This document shows, one piece after another, positions 63,934 through 64,000 of a stretch of DNA of 64,000 bases. Origin of the DNA: Rhabditoides inermis (lineage: Eukaryota; Nematoda; Chromadorea; Rhabditida; Rhabditidae); NCBI GenBank assembly GCA_963966185.1, contig CAWZYM010000258.1, positions 635,001 through 699,000 of the forward strand, given 5' to 3'. The notes below the pieces were generated by a model. It was given only the letters and a program-made list of their open reading frames with translations. It was not told where the DNA came from and ran no database searches. The first letter of the stretch is position 1; the number at the start of each line of letters is the position of its first letter. The position numbers and the translations under genes are program-made.

Positions 63934-64000
63934 GCGCAGGTTTGTGTTAGTATTTGTAAACGTTTTATGCATGCGCTTTTGTTGAATTGGGTCAAGACAA
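63934..64000. repeat. Right arm of the terminal inverted repeat
   Basis: Partner of 63748-63814, truncated by the window end. The surroundings have no gene. Confidence 0.9.

Overview
The window is nuclear DNA of a nematode, most likely a rhabditid-type worm but not one I can name. The evidence is srd-type and other worm chemoreceptor genes, many 39-60 bp introns with TTTTCAG acceptors, trans-splice-like acceptors just upstream of start codons, tight gene spacing and GC-rich exons in AT-rich flanks. Every gene model below was assembled exon by exon from splice sites, reading phase and family knowledge. No alignment or RNA evidence was available.

Layout. 0.9-8.3 kb: two srd-like chemoreceptor paralogs, tail to tail, with the same nine-exon structure. 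8.3-14.8 kb: no gene seen, only microsatellites, tRNA-derived SINE-like pieces and a MITE fragment. 14.8-19.1 kb: a 12-exon receptor gene on the minus strand with a foldback transposon in one intron. 19.8-22.8 kb: two decayed LINE fragments in opposite orientation. 22.8-25.3 kb: an 850 bp inverted repeat holding two head-to-head copies of a two-exon gene for a 50-residue secreted Gly/Arg-rich peptide, with a decayed third exon copy after it. 25.7-30.9 kb: a complete 20-exon SLC23 nucleobase/ascorbate transporter (minus). 31.95-34.22 kb: a young gag-only LTR retrotransposon. 34.8-37.3 kb: an srg/srv-like receptor (plus). 39.3-45.8 kb: beta-prime-COP (copb-2, 20 exons, minus). 46.6-47.3 kb: the E2 enzyme let-70/ubc-2 (plus), divergent from copb-2. 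48.6-63.2 kb: atg-7, a multi-C2H2 zinc-finger gene and the start of a ubiquitin-like-domain gene, all on plus with short gaps, which suggests an operon. The window ends inside a perfect 67 bp inverted repeat.

Functionally this is a mix of fast-evolving sensory receptors and conserved housekeeping genes: COPI transport, ubiquitin conjugation, autophagy conjugation and nutrient uptake. It carries several transposon classes: RTE-like LINEs, an LTR element, a MULE-like foldback, a TA-flanked MITE family and SINEs.

The most unusual signal is in splicing. At six junctions, four of them fixed by family homology, phase or lack of alternatives, the acceptor reads TTGAG instead of the normal C/TAG. 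A seventh reads TTGAAG. At least four introns appear to use GC donors. The other main candidates for new biology are the paired secreted-peptide genes, the 9-bp-TSD foldback element and the gag-only LTR element.
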